From contig CAMEJH010000006.1 of assembly GCA_945919455.1 (NCBI GenBank), positions 1 to 47,716 on the forward strand: a stretch of 47,716 nt of DNA. Reading direction: 5' to 3'. The position numbers and the translations under genes were made by a program. The DNA comes from an uncultured Clostridium sp. GTDB lineage: Bacteria > Bacillota > Clostridia > TANB77 > CAG-508. The notes under the pieces are model-generated. The model had not been told where the DNA came from and searched no databases. It worked only from the letters and a program-made list of their open reading frames with translations. Within the stretch, counting starts at the first letter, position 1. Each line of letters starts with the position of its first letter. Below are positions 1-8,344 of this stretch, piece after piece.

Positions 1-500
1 ATTATACTTCCATCTTCGTCTTTTCCTAATATTATCCATTCTGTTCCTTCTGGTATTGCCGTGTCTGGTGTATAATTTATAGTGTCTCCTATTGATATTT
101 TTCCTTCATCATATATTTCTCCTATTGTTGGTCCAACTGTGCCTAATATGCTGAAATCTATTTCTATTTTTCCTATTGTTATTATGTCCTGTGTTTCTAA
201 TAATTCTACTTCTTCATCTGTTAATTTTCCTTCTTCTTTTAATTTATCTATTACATCTTGTTTACTTTTTTTGTTGCCTCCTGCATATTTTGCCATTTTG
301 TTTTCATTTGCTGCCATTTCTACTTTTTCTTTTACTTCTCCACCTCTTGTGTTATCCTTTGCTTCTAATGCCTGTTTTATTATTCCATTTTCTCCTCCTA
401 GCATTGAAATACTTACTCCTGCTAGGATTAGTAGAACTACTATTGTTACTACTAGTGCAATAAGCGTTATTCCAGTTCTTTTGTTCATTTTTTCTACCAT
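1..500 (-). CDS. Pilin-like surface protein, 3' end outside window
   Basis: Translated on the minus strand, this begins MVEKMNKRTG and continues ITLIALVVTIVVLLILA, a class III prepilin-type leader: short basic leader, Gly at the cleavage site, then a hydrophobic helix. The next part (GGENGIIKQALEAKDNTRGG) is the junction seen in the window's other pilin-like genes. The rest to the window edge is a charged extracytoplasmic stretch of about 120 residues. The Glu normally at position +5 of mature type IV pilins is Ala here. The ATG at 500 is preferred because AGGGGG lies 10 nt upstream at 511-516; the inner ATG at 488 is too far. The gene runs off the left edge, so the C-terminal domain is unknown. 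Secretion and anchoring by a type IV pilus-like machinery is inference. Confidence 0.8.
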   Translation of the reverse strand, partial: MVEKMNKRTGITLIALVVTIVVLLILAGVSISMLGGENGIIKQALEAKDNTRGGEVKEKVEMAANENKMAKYAGGNKKSKQDVIDKLKEEGKLTDEEVELLETQDIITIGKIEIDFSILGTVGPTIGEIYDEGKISIGDTINYTPDTAIPEGTEWIILGKDEDGSI

Positions 501-562
501 TTTTCTTTTGCCCCCTATATTTTATTTTTAATTACATAACTTAAAGATGTATTACTATCTAT

Positions 563-591
563 AATATAACAATAAAAATTAAAATAGTCAA
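563..591 (-). promoter_or_regulatory. Sigma-A promoter of the left pilin-like gene
   Basis: On the minus strand TTGACT (591-586) is followed by a 17-nt spacer and TATATT (568-563). The start of transcription would fall near 556, about 40 nt before the ribosome binding site at 516-511. The rest of the 160-nt gap up to mgtA is AT-rich and I see no clear plus-strand promoter in it. Confidence 0.6.
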
Positions 592-661
592 TGTTTAAAT
601 TTTCAAAAAATCAACATAATAATAAAGAGAAAATATATTCTTATGAAAGGAATGATTTATC

Positions 662-3268
662 ATGGCAAATGAAAAAAAAGAAGATGTTGACATAGAAAAA
701 ATTTATGGTCATCTATGTAGAACACCAAAAGAAGATTTTAGTTCAGAGTTCAAAATAACAGAACAAGGATTAACAGATGATGAGATTACAGAAAGACTTC
801 ATACATATGGATATAATGAAGTTACTCAAACTAAACAAAAAAAATGGTACAACTATCTTTTAAAAAGTTTATTTACACCATTTAATAGTATTTTAATAGG
901 AATCGCACTAGTGTTATCTTATACTGATGTTTATCTAGCTGAAGACCCTAATTATGCAAATATTATAGTTATTCTAATATTAGTAACAGTAAGTACATTA
1001 CTAGATTTTATTTCTGAATACAGGTCAAATCTAGCAGCTGAGAAATTGAAACAATTAGTATCTACAACCACTACTGTAATTAGAAATGGAGAAAAAGTTA
1101 AAGTTCCTTTTAAAGAACTTGTACTTGGAGATACTGTTATATTATCAGCTGGAGATATGATTCCTGCAGATTTAAGAATAATAGAATCAAAAGACTTATA
1201 TGTTGGTCAATCAACTTTAACAGGAGAATCTGATGCAATTAAAAAAGTTGAAAACAGTGAAATTACTGATGAAATTGATTCTCTCTCAGATATAGACACA
1301 ATATGTTTTATGGGGACAAATGTTATTAGTGGAAGCGCTAAAGGAGTTGTTGTTTTAACTGCTGATAATACTTATTTCGGTAAAGTAGCAAATACATTAA
1401 CTTCTGGAAAGCCAAAAACTTCATTTCAAAAAGGAATAGAAAGCATAAGTAAATTATTAATAAAATTTATGCTTGTATTAATTCCAATTGTGTTTTTATT
1501 AAATGTATGGAAACATGATATTATAGTTTCATTTACCTTTGCTGTTGCAATAGCAATATGTATTACGCCACTATTACTACCTGTTATATTATCTTCAAGC
1601 TTATCAAAAGGCGCAATAAGAATGTCCAAAAAGAAAACTATTGTAAAAAAGCTTGATTCTATCCAAAGTTTTGGAGCAATGAATATATTATGTACAGACA
1701 AGACTGGTACATTAACAGAAGATAAAATCGTTCTTGAAAGATATCTTGATATTATGGGAAATGAGGACCTAAGAATTTTAAAACATGCATTTTTAAATGC
1801 TTATTTTCAAACAGGTTTACGTAGTAATATAGATGAAGCAGTTATAAATCGTGGACTTGAAAATGGTATGCAAGAAGTAACTGAAAAATATAAAAAAATT
1901 GATGAAGTTCCATTTGACTTTTCTCGTCGTCGACTTTCTGTTGTAGTAAATGATGGTGTAAAAAGTCAATTAATTACTAAAGGTGCTGTTGAAGAAATAT
2001 TAAGCACTTCTACAATGGTTGATTATCAAGGTAAGGTTTCGCCTATCACAAATGAAATTAAAGAAAATGTAAAAAGAATTGCTAAATATTTAAATAAACA
2101 AGGGCTTCGTGTTGTTGCAGTTTGTCAAAAGAACGAGTTAGATAAAACATCTAGTTTTGGTGTTTCTGATGAGAAAAATATGGTTCTTATGGGATTTATA
2201 GGATTTTTAGATCCTCCAAAAGAAACCGCAAAATCTTCTATTGAACAGCTTAATAAAAATGGAATTAGAGTTATTGTTTTAACAGGAGATAATGTAGAAG
2301 TTACAAAATCTGTATGTGATAAGGTAGGAATAAAATCTCCTAAAATTATTACAGGAACTCAAATAGATAAACTTGCAGATCAAGGTGTTAAAAGACTTTT
2401 GAAAAAAACAAATATTTTTGCAAAACTCTCTCCGATTCAAAAAGCACGTATTGTTAGACTTCTAAAAGAATCTGGAAATGTTGTTGGATATATGGGTGAT
2501 GGAATTAATGATAGTCCTTCATTAATAAATTCCGATGTTGGTGTTTCGGTTGATACTGCTGTTGATATTGCAAAAGAATCTGCAGATATTATATTACTTG
2601 AAAAAGATTTACATGTTTTATTAGATGGAGTTAAAGAAGGCCGTCATACTTTTGCAAATTTGATGAAATATATAAAACTTGCAGCAAGTTTTAACTTTGG
2701 AGAAGTTATGTCTGTAATTATTGCAAGTGTATTACTTCCATTTTTACCTGAAACTCCTATTCAACTTTTAGTTGAAGGGTTATTATATGATTTTGGGCAA
2801 TTAACTCTGCCACTAGATAATGTTGATGAAGAATATTTAAATAAACCAAAAAAGTTTGATATAAATGGTCTAAAACATTTTATGTTATTTATGGGGCCTC
2901 TTAGCTCATGCTTTGACTTAATAGTTTTTGCTCTAGTTTGGTTTACTTTTGCTATACACGAGGCAGCTATTTTCCAAACAATTTGGTTTTCTTATGGTGT
3001 AGTTTCTAATTTAGTTGGAATGCATGTAATAAGAACTGCAAAAGTTCCTTTTAAACAAAGTCATGCTTCAAAAGCTGTATATTTTTCATCTATATTATTA
3101 AGTATTGTTGCAATGGTTGTACCTTTCACATTTTTAGGCCGTGCTATTGGTCTTGCAGCTCTTGCTCCTAAATATTTCACAGTAATCATTGGTGTTCCTA
3201 TTTTATATTGTTTTGTTGCTGTTCTTGCTAAGAAGGTTTATATTAAAAAATATGGTGAGTGGATTTAA
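662..3268 (+). CDS. mgtA: MgtA-type magnesium-translocating P-type ATPase
   Basis: 868-residue membrane pump of the P-IIIB family, which takes up Mg2+ with ATP hydrolysis. In order: N-terminal cytosolic domain, TM1-2, actuator domain with TGES (near 187), TM3-4, phosphorylation site CTDKTGTL (near 345), hinge MGDGINDSP (near 611), and six C-terminal TM segments. Family-specific blocks are clear: AIRMSKKKTIVKKLDSIQSF before the phosphorylation site, LLYDFGQLTLPLDNVDEEYL in the M6 area, and the ending YIKKYGEWI. AAAGG lies 11 nt before the ATG. Odd point: the M4 motif, TPEMLP in enterobacterial MgtA/MgtB, reads TPLLLP here (near 302), so the acidic residue is lost. It stands alone, divergent from the pilin-like gene. 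No Mg-sensing leader was recognised. Confidence 0.92.
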   Translation: MANEKKEDVDIEKIYGHLCRTPKEDFSSEFKITEQGLTDDEITERLHTYGYNEVTQTKQKKWYNYLLKSLFTPFNSILIGIALVLSYTDVYLAEDPNYANIIVILILVTVSTLLDFISEYRSNLAAEKLKQLVSTTTTVIRNGEKVKVPFKELVLGDTVILSAGDMIPADLRIIESKDLYVGQSTLTGESDAIKKVENSEITDEIDSLSDIDTICFMGTNVISGSAKGVVVLTADNTYFGKVANTLTSGKPKTSFQKGIESISKLLIKFMLVLIPIVFLLNVWKHDIIVSFTFAVAIAICITPLLLPVILSSSLSKGAIRMSKKKTIVKKLDSIQSFGAMNILCTDKTGTLTEDKIVLERYLDIMGNEDLRILKHAFLNAYFQTGLRSNIDEAVINRGLENGMQEVTEKYKKIDEVPFDFSRRRLSVVVNDGVKSQLITKGAVEEILSTSTMVDYQGKVSPITNEIKENVKRIAKYLNKQGLRVVAVCQKNELDKTSSFGVSDEKNMVLMGFIGFLDPPKETAKSSIEQLNKNGIRVIVLTGDNVEVTKSVCDKVGIKSPKIITGTQIDKLADQGVKRLLKKTNIFAKLSPIQKARIVRLLKESGNVVGYMGDGINDSPSLINSDVGVSVDTAVDIAKESADIILLEKDLHVLLDGVKEGRHTFANLMKYIKLAASFNFGEVMSVIIASVLLPFLPETPIQLLVEGLLYDFGQLTLPLDNVDEEYLNKPKKFDINGLKHFMLFMGPLSSCFDLIVFALVWFTFAIHEAAIFQTIWFSYGVVSNLVGMHVIRTAKVPFKQSHASKAVYFSSILLSIVAMVVPFTFLGRAIGLAALAPKYFTVIIGVPILYCFVAVLAKKVYIKKYGEWI

Positions 3269-3282
3269 TTTAATAACTTTTA

Positions 3283-3311
3283 TTGACTTTATCTAATTTT
3301 GATAATATAAT
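3283..3311 (+). promoter_or_regulatory. Sigma-A promoter for the BECR-like gene
   Basis: TTGACT (3283-3288), 17-nt spacer, TATAAT (3306-3311). Transcription would start near 3318, just before AAAGGAG at 3326-3332. This rules out the in-frame TTG at 3283 as a start, because that codon is the -35 box. Confidence 0.8.
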
Positions 3312-3339
3312 ATCTGTTGTGTATAAAAGGAGAAATATT

Positions 3340-3765
3340 TTGAAAGAATTAGATATTAATAGTATAAAAAAAGGAAAAAGTAAAAACATTAAAATTGGTG
3401 AACTTTCCCAAGATGTAATAAATTTGTTAAATTTAGATTTAAAACCTCAAAACATTAATATATGGTCAACAAGAATTGAAGAACATTGCGAGAAGCATAA
3501 AAATGAATACTCTAGTCCGACAGCTTATAACCAAGCCATAAAATCAATTCCGTTAATAATACAACAACCTGACTTTATTGGTTTACACTCAAAAAATGGA
3601 AATATCCAGTATATAAAAAAGTTAGATGATATTTCTTTAGTTGGAATACAAATAATTAAAGGTAATGGAAATTTGTTATTTAGAACGATTTTCCCTATCA
3701 CAGAAGCTAAATTAAATTATTCTTTAAAAATAGGCAAATTTATTCCTTATGAAAAAAATAAGTAG
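3340..3765 (+). CDS. Small BECR-fold nuclease-like protein (PBECR-type), copy A
   Basis: 141-residue soluble protein starting at TTG 3340, placed by AAAGGAG 7 nt upstream and by the promoter just before it. The C-terminal half has the pattern I associate with phage Barnase-EndoU-ColicinE5/D-RelE-like (PBECR) domains: an amphipathic HCEKH segment, a helix ending IIQQPDFIGLH, then IQYIKKLDD, a beta strand (SLVGIQIIKG), and RTIFPITEAKLN. The N-terminal third (NILKELDINSIKKGKSK) is basic and unassigned. No signal peptide or TM segment. It is a single-gene unit with its own promoter and terminator, convergent with structured RNA copy A. Nuclease activity is inferred from the family pattern only; a degenerate or purely binding domain is possible. 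Confidence 0.5.
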   Translation: MKELDINSIKKGKSKNIKIGELSQDVINLLNLDLKPQNINIWSTRIEEHCEKHKNEYSSPTAYNQAIKSIPLIIQQPDFIGLHSKNGNIQYIKKLDDISLVGIQIIKGNGNLLFRTIFPITEAKLNYSLKIGKFIPYEKNK

Positions 3766-3789
3766 GAGATACCTCAGTATCTCCTTTTT
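3764..3789. terminator. Bidirectional intrinsic terminator
   Basis: GGAGATAC-CTCA-GTATCTCC (3765-3784), a perfect 8-bp stem followed by TTTTT on the plus strand. On the minus strand the same stem is followed by a T-rich run (TACTTATTTTTTT). It overlaps the stop codon of the plus-strand gene and would also end the minus-strand structured RNA. Confidence 0.8.
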
Positions 3790-3793
3790 GTTC

Positions 3794-3878
3794 GGTTAAG
3801 TGGTGGGACGGCGTACCCCAACATCTCTTTTAAGACCATCTCTGGTGTGATAGCTGCCTATTCTATCCTCAAATAACC
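3794..3878 (-). ncRNA. Structured RNA element, copy A
   Basis: An 85-nt GC-richer island that, read on the minus strand, closes on itself (GGTTA at 3878-3874 with TAACC at 3798-3794). It encloses a GATAG/CTATC hairpin, an ACCA-GAGA-TGGT hairpin, an unpaired AAAAGAGATGT, and a GTTGGG/CCCACC hairpin. The same order, outer stem and AAAAGAGATGT recur in copy B at 40511-40594 with different stem sequences, which argues for a conserved RNA. A minus-strand promoter (3970-3998) precedes it and a terminator (3764-3789) follows, so a stand-alone transcript of about 200 nt is expected. I do not recognise the class. Confidence 0.55.
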
Positions 3879-3969
3879 TTTTATATTTTATGCAATTAAC
3901 ATATGTAATATGCATGTTGCAAACATAATAAAAATGTATTTATAATATTTTTATTATTAATGTAATATA

Positions 3970-3998
3970 ATTGTAACATTTCTATTTGACTTTGTCAA
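3970..3998 (-). promoter_or_regulatory. Sigma-A promoter for structured RNA copy A
   Basis: On the minus strand TTGACA (3998-3993), 17-nt spacer, TACAAT (3975-3970). It lies just past the dnaE stop. Predicted start near 3963, leaving about 85 nt of AT-rich leader before the folded core. Confidence 0.7.
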
Positions 3999-4012
3999 CA
4001 CTTTTACTGATT

Positions 4013-7000
4013 TTATACTGTGCAATTCTCTTTTCCAACGATTTCTTCAAACACTTTCAAAATCTCATCTGTAAGATAAATAGCTCCACACGATTTTAAA
4101 TCATCTCCTATTTTAATCATAACACTAATATTATTTTGGTCTCCACAAAAAAATTTGATTGCTCCTCTTAGTTTGGCTTTTTGTTCCTCCGAAACATTGG
4201 TAATATTAAGTGTAAGCATTTTAGGTTTTGTTTCTCCAAAATTCTTTATTTCTTGTGCAACAATTTTAGTATCATCATCTTCTCTAATGCTAAGTCTTCC
4301 ATGTATCATAACAATATTTTCTTCAACAAGAACATCTTGAGATTTTAAATACGTTGGTTCAAACACAATTATTTCTGCAGATCCATATAAATCTTCAATT
4401 GTAAGAAATACCATTATTTTATTGTTTTTTGTATATTTCTTTTTTACAGATGTGATTATTCCTGCAATTTTAACATCTTGTCCATCAACAAATTTAGGTC
4501 TTTCTTTTATTCTTACATCAGAATTTTCTCCATCTGGTCCTATAGCGTTTATTTCATCTATTTCTTTCATTTGAAGAGAAGAAATATTTGTACTTGCAAT
4601 TATTTGTTCTCTTATTTTTTCTAATGGATGTCCCGAAATATAAATTCCAAGCATTTCCTTTTCCATTGATAATAGTTCTCTTTCGTTCATCTCCGGTTGT
4701 TCTACAAAATTATATTTTATATCATTCAAGTTATTATCTTCATCAGAACTGCCTAAATCGAACATTGAAACTTGACCATTCATACCTTTTTTATTATAAC
4801 TTTGAATCGTATCTATTATAGTTTCAAATGATGCAAGTAGTGTTGCTCTTGTCTCCGGGAATTCGCTAAAAGCACCTGCTTTTATTAAACTTTCTATGCA
4901 TTTTTTATTAACTGATTCTCCTGCAACTCTTTCACAAAAATCTGTAAAGCTGGTGAAATCTCCACTTCCTTTTCTAATTTCTATTATGCTTTCAACTGGT
5001 TGCAATCCTACATTTTTAATGCTTCCTAGTCCAAAACGAATTTTATTATTTTCTACAGTAAATTTTGAATAACTCCTATTAATATCTGGTTTTAATATCT
5101 CAATTCCAAGTCTTTTACATTCATCTATATATTCAGGAACTTTATCAAGATTTCCCAAAAAGCTATTTAACATAGAAGCCATAAACTCTGCTGGATAATA
5201 TGCTTTTAAATATGCTGTTCTATAAGCAACTACTGCATAACAAGCTGCATGTGATTTATTGAATGCATATTTTGCAAATTCTGCCATCTCATCAAATATC
5301 TTGTTTGCAGATTCTGCATCTATTCCATTTCTTACACATCCTGGAACTATTACATATCCATCTTCATCAACTTGGCCATTTATAAAAATCTCTCTTTCTT
5401 TTGCCATTACATCAAGTTTTTTCTTTCCCATTGCCCTACGCACTAAGTCCGCTCTACCTAATGAATATCCAGCTAAATCTCTTACTATTTGCATTACTTG
5501 TTCTTGATATACCATACATCCATATGTTACATTTAGTATTGGTTCTAGACTTGGATGCGTGTATTCATTGTGCCCTGGATTTTGTTTTCCTCTAATATAT
5601 CTTGGAATTTGATCCATTGGTCCTGGTCGATATAATGAAACTCCTGCTATTAAATCTTCTAAACAGTCTGGCTTTAATTCTTTCATAAAATTTGTCATGC
5701 CTTGTGACTCAAATTGAAATATTCCTGAACTATTTCCATCTTGCCATAATTTATATACTTTGGGATCTGACATGTCTTTATCAAACTCTACATCTATTCC
5801 TCTATTTTGTTTAACTAAGTTTATTGTATCTTGTATTACTGTTAAAGTTCTAAGCCCTAAAAAATCCATTTTTAGAAGTCCTAGTTCTTCGAGTGTTGTC
5901 ATTATATATTGTGTTGATATTTGATTATCTCTTACATATAGTGGAACATATGTGTCTACTGGTTCTTTTGTTATTACAACACCACAGGCATGTGTTGACG
6001 CCTGTCTTGGCATTCCTTCTAATGCCATTGCTATATCTAATAATTTATGTATTTGTTCATCATTTTCATATAAATCTTTTAATTCTTTATTTTGTTCTAA
6101 TGCCTTTGGTATAGTTATATGTAATTCATTAGGTATCATTTTTGCAAGTTTATCTGCTTCTGCATATGGAAAGTCTAAAACTCTTGCGACATCACGTATT
6201 ACCATTTTGGCAGCCATTGTTCCAAAAGTAATTATTTGTGATACATGGTCATGCCCATATTTTCTAGATACATAATCTATAACATCTTGCCTATGTTCAT
6301 AGCAAAAGTCTACATCAAAATCTGGCATACTTATTCTTTCTGGATTTAAGAATCTTTCAAATAGTAATCCATATTGCATTGGATCTATGTCTGTTATTTC
6401 TATTGCATATGCTATTATAGATCCTGCTCCTGAACCACGTCCTGGTCCTACTGGTATATTATGTGTTTTAGCATAATGAATAAAATCCCATACTATTAAA
6501 AAGTAATCTACATATCCCATTTTTTTAATTACACTTATTTCATATTCCGCTCTTTTTAATACTTCCTCTGATGGATTTTCTCCATATCTTTTTTTTATTC
6601 CATCATCACATAGCTTTTTGAAGAAGTCATAGTGTGTTGGGAATTCTGGTGGCACATCATAATTAGGTAATATTGTATGTCCAAATTCAAATTCTACATT
6701 GCATTTATCTGCAATTTTTACTGTATTTTCTATTGCGTCCGGAAATGCTGCAAAATATTCACTCATTTCTTCTGGTGATTTTACATATAATTCATCTGTA
6801 TCGAACCTCATTCGGTCTTCATCACTCATTCTTTTTCCTGTTTGAATACAAAGTAATATCTCGTGATTATATGCATCTTCTCTTTTTAAATAATGCGCAT
6901 CGTTTGTAGCAACTAATGGTATATCTAGTTTTCTTGCAAGTTGAACCAATTTTTGATTTGCTAGTACTTGTTCTTTTATTCCATTATTTTGAATTTCGAT

Positions 7001-7513
7001 ATAGTAATCTTCTCCAAATACTTTTTTATGCCATAATGCAATTTCTTCAGCTTTTTCATTTTGGCCATTTAATAATGCTTGATTTACAGCTCCTGCTAAG
7101 CATGCACTTAAACAAATTAGCCCTTCATGATATTTTTCTAATACTTCTAAGTCTATACGAGGCTTATAATAGTACCCTTCTGTAAATCCTATTGATACTA
7201 ATTTACTCAAGTTTTTATACCCTTGTTGGTTTTTTGCTAATAAAATTAAGTGATTATATCTATTATCTATATTAGGCTCTTTGTCATTTCTTGAACGTGG
7301 TGCAACATACACTTCACATCCTATTATTGGCTTTATTCCTTCTTTTTTACATGCCTTATAAAAGTCAATAGCTCCATACATTACTCCATGATCTGTTATT
7401 GCCATTGCCTTCATTCCTAATTCTTTTGCCCTTACTGGTAAGTCTTTTATTCTATTTGCTCCATCTAATAAGCTAAATTCACTGTGTATATGTAAGTGTA
7501 CAAATTCTGACAT
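4013..7513 (-). CDS. dnaE: DNA polymerase III subunit alpha (DnaE)
   Basis: 1166-residue replicative polymerase. The N-terminal PHP domain starts at once (FVHLHIHSEFSLLDG, residues 4-18). The polymerase core holds PDFDVDF with the paired catalytic Asp residues (near 405) and GPGRGSGAGS in the palm/fingers region. A helix-hairpin-helix part is followed by a C-terminal OB domain (VKIAGIITSVKKKY onward) and a tail. Length matches DnaE1/DnaE3-type enzymes; no exonuclease insertion as in PolC. The ATG at 7513 is chosen because AAGGAGG lies 5 nt upstream (7519-7525); a longer in-frame ATG at 7561 lies upstream of the predicted transcription start and would read through the interspersed repeat. Single-gene unit with its own promoter. 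Confidence 0.96.
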   Translation of the reverse strand: MSEFVHLHIHSEFSLLDGANRIKDLPVRAKELGMKAMAITDHGVMYGAIDFYKACKKEGIKPIIGCEVYVAPRSRNDKEPNIDNRYNHLILLAKNQQGYKNLSKLVSIGFTEGYYYKPRIDLEVLEKYHEGLICLSACLAGAVNQALLNGQNEKAEEIALWHKKVFGEDYYIEIQNNGIKEQVLANQKLVQLARKLDIPLVATNDAHYLKREDAYNHEILLCIQTGKRMSDEDRMRFDTDELYVKSPEEMSEYFAAFPDAIENTVKIADKCNVEFEFGHTILPNYDVPPEFPTHYDFFKKLCDDGIKKRYGENPSEEVLKRAEYEISVIKKMGYVDYFLIVWDFIHYAKTHNIPVGPGRGSGAGSIIAYAIEITDIDPMQYGLLFERFLNPERISMPDFDVDFCYEHRQDVIDYVSRKYGHDHVSQIITFGTMAAKMVIRDVARVLDFPYAEADKLAKMIPNELHITIPKALEQNKELKDLYENDEQIHKLLDIAMALEGMPRQASTHACGVVITKEPVDTYVPLYVRDNQISTQYIMTTLEELGLLKMDFLGLRTLTVIQDTINLVKQNRGIDVEFDKDMSDPKVYKLWQDGNSSGIFQFESQGMTNFMKELKPDCLEDLIAGVSLYRPGPMDQIPRYIRGKQNPGHNEYTHPSLEPILNVTYGCMVYQEQVMQIVRDLAGYSLGRADLVRRAMGKKKLDVMAKEREIFINGQVDEDGYVIVPGCVRNGIDAESANKIFDEMAEFAKYAFNKSHAACYAVVAYRTAYLKAYYPAEFMASMLNSFLGNLDKVPEYIDECKRLGIEILKPDINRSYSKFTVENNKIRFGLGSIKNVGLQPVESIIEIRKGSGDFTSFTDFCERVAGESVNKKCIESLIKAGAFSEFPETRATLLASFETIIDTIQSYNKKGMNGQVSMFDLGSSDEDNNLNDIKYNFVEQPEMNERELLSMEKEMLGIYISGHPLEKIREQIIASTNISSLQMKEIDEINAIGPDGENSDVRIKERPKFVDGQDVKIAGIITSVKKKYTKNNKIMVFLTIEDLYGSAEIIVFEPTYLKSQDVLVEENIVMIHGRLSIREDDDTKIVAQEIKNFGETKPKMLTLNITNVSEEQKAKLRGAIKFFCGDQNNISVMIKIGDDLKSCGAIYLTDEILKVFEEIVGKENCTV

Positions 7514-7527
7514 TTTTTCCTCCTTGT

Positions 7528-7550
7528 AATTTTGTGCCGGTCCTTTTTTT
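7528..7550 (-). repeat. Interspersed leader repeat, copy 1 (dnaE leader)
   Basis: Read on the minus strand: A7-GGACCGGCACAAAATT, sitting between the predicted dnaE transcription start (about 7556) and its ribosome binding site (7525-7519). It matches the repeat family found at 8316, 22482, 22518, 31093, 37855, 37897, 46137 and 46171. Confidence 0.6.
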
Positions 7551-7562
7551 GTTTGTATCATA

Positions 7563-7591
7563 ATTCTATAAAAAATGTCTCATAATGTCAA
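7563..7591 (-). promoter_or_regulatory. dnaE promoter
   Basis: Minus strand TTGACA (7591-7586), 17-nt spacer, TAGAAT (7568-7563); start predicted near 7556. Confidence 0.75.
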
Positions 7592-7712
7592 GACTTTTAT
7601 ATCTCTTAAAGTGCTGGTTCTCATAGATGGGAAGTTGGACTTATATATACATTGTACTTTCCACAACGCGCACTTCTTATTTATTACCCTTGGGCGCTAC
7701 TCTTCTATTAGC

Positions 7713-7817
7713 ATCGGTGCTGATGGATACCCGGAACTTGGCCGGGATAATTATATCAAAGCACTCGAACAAATGGAAGAATTCTCAGCAGAAGGCGATT
7801 ACCAGCAATTGTACTAA
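7713..7817 (+). pseudogene. Remnant of a foreign protein C-terminus
   Basis: Open frame ending IGADGYPELGRDNYIKALEQ plus MEEFSAEGDYQQLY and a stop. It looks like the natural C-terminus of a soluble protein, but no plausible start or ribosome binding site precedes it and the upstream residues in frame are not protein-like. Codons (GGC, CTC, ATC, CCG) and base composition (about 45% G+C) differ sharply from neighbours. Best read as a gene tail left by an insertion/deletion event. I do not recognise the parent family. Confidence 0.35.
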
Positions 7818-7828
7818 ATAGTCAAAGG

Positions 7829-7856
7829 TTGATTTCTTAAAATAAAGTGGTATAAT
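7829..7856 (+). promoter_or_regulatory. Promoter of the thioesterase gene
   Basis: TTGATT (7829-7834), 16-nt spacer, TATAAT (7851-7856); then GGAGG just before the ATG at 7882. Confidence 0.7.
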
Positions 7857-7881
7857 ATATTTATTAAAAACGGAGGTCAAT

Positions 7882-8298
7882 ATGAGTAGGATATTTGAAA
7901 GAAAAATTAATTATTATGAAACAGATAAGATGGGAGTTGTACATCATTCAAATTATATTAGATTTTTTGAAGAAGCTCGTTGCCAATTTTTAGAAGATGT
8001 TGGTTTACCTTATGATAAATTAGAAGCTGAAGGAATAATGTCACCTGTATTAGGTTTTTCTTGTAAATACAAGCAACATGTAACCTTTGGAGATATGATT
8101 GAAATACACACATCTATAACAAAATTTGGTGGTGTAAAATACACTGTTTCTTACGAAGTATATAATAAAAAAACTGGTGAACTTTGTGTTACAGGTGAAT
8201 CAGAACATTGTTTTACAGATTTAGACTTAAAACCATTAAATATAAAAAAACACCATAATGATGTATATGAAAAATTTATGTCCTTAGTTGAAAACTAA
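7882..8298 (+). CDS. YbgC/FadM-type acyl-CoA thioesterase (4-hydroxybenzoyl-CoA thioesterase fold)
   Basis: 138-residue hot-dog fold protein. The N-terminal signature YYETDKMGVVHHSNYIRFFE has the catalytic Asp followed by V-V-H-H-x-N-Y and the following E-A-R of the YbgC family. The rest (GFSCKYKQHVTFGD, SYEVYNKKTGELCVTGESEH) follows the usual beta-strand pattern. Such cytosolic enzymes hydrolyse acyl-CoA or acyl-ACP thioesters; the substrate cannot be told. GGAGG lies 6-7 nt upstream of the ATG. It is one of few plus-strand genes here and forms its own unit. Confidence 0.9.
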   Translation: MSRIFERKINYYETDKMGVVHHSNYIRFFEEARCQFLEDVGLPYDKLEAEGIMSPVLGFSCKYKQHVTFGDMIEIHTSITKFGGVKYTVSYEVYNKKTGELCVTGESEHCFTDLDLKPLNIKKHHNDVYEKFMSLVEN

Positions 8299-8315
8299 GG
8301 ATTTTGTTTATGGGT

Positions 8316-8342
8316 AAAAAAAGGCCCGGAACGAAATTGCCC
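8316..8342 (+). repeat. Interspersed leader repeat, copy 2
   Basis: Plus strand A7-GGCCCGGAACGAAATTGCCC, between the thioesterase stop and the 3' end of the putative 6S RNA. This copy does not precede a gene in its own orientation. Read on the minus strand it ends in CCGGGCC plus T7. Confidence 0.55.
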
Positions 8343-8344
8343 AA

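Noticed and set aside
7514-7561. N-terminal extension of DnaE (MIQTKKGPAQNYKEEK)
   Set aside because: It lies partly upstream of the predicted transcription start, reads through the interspersed repeat, and the AAGGAGG site places the start at 7513.
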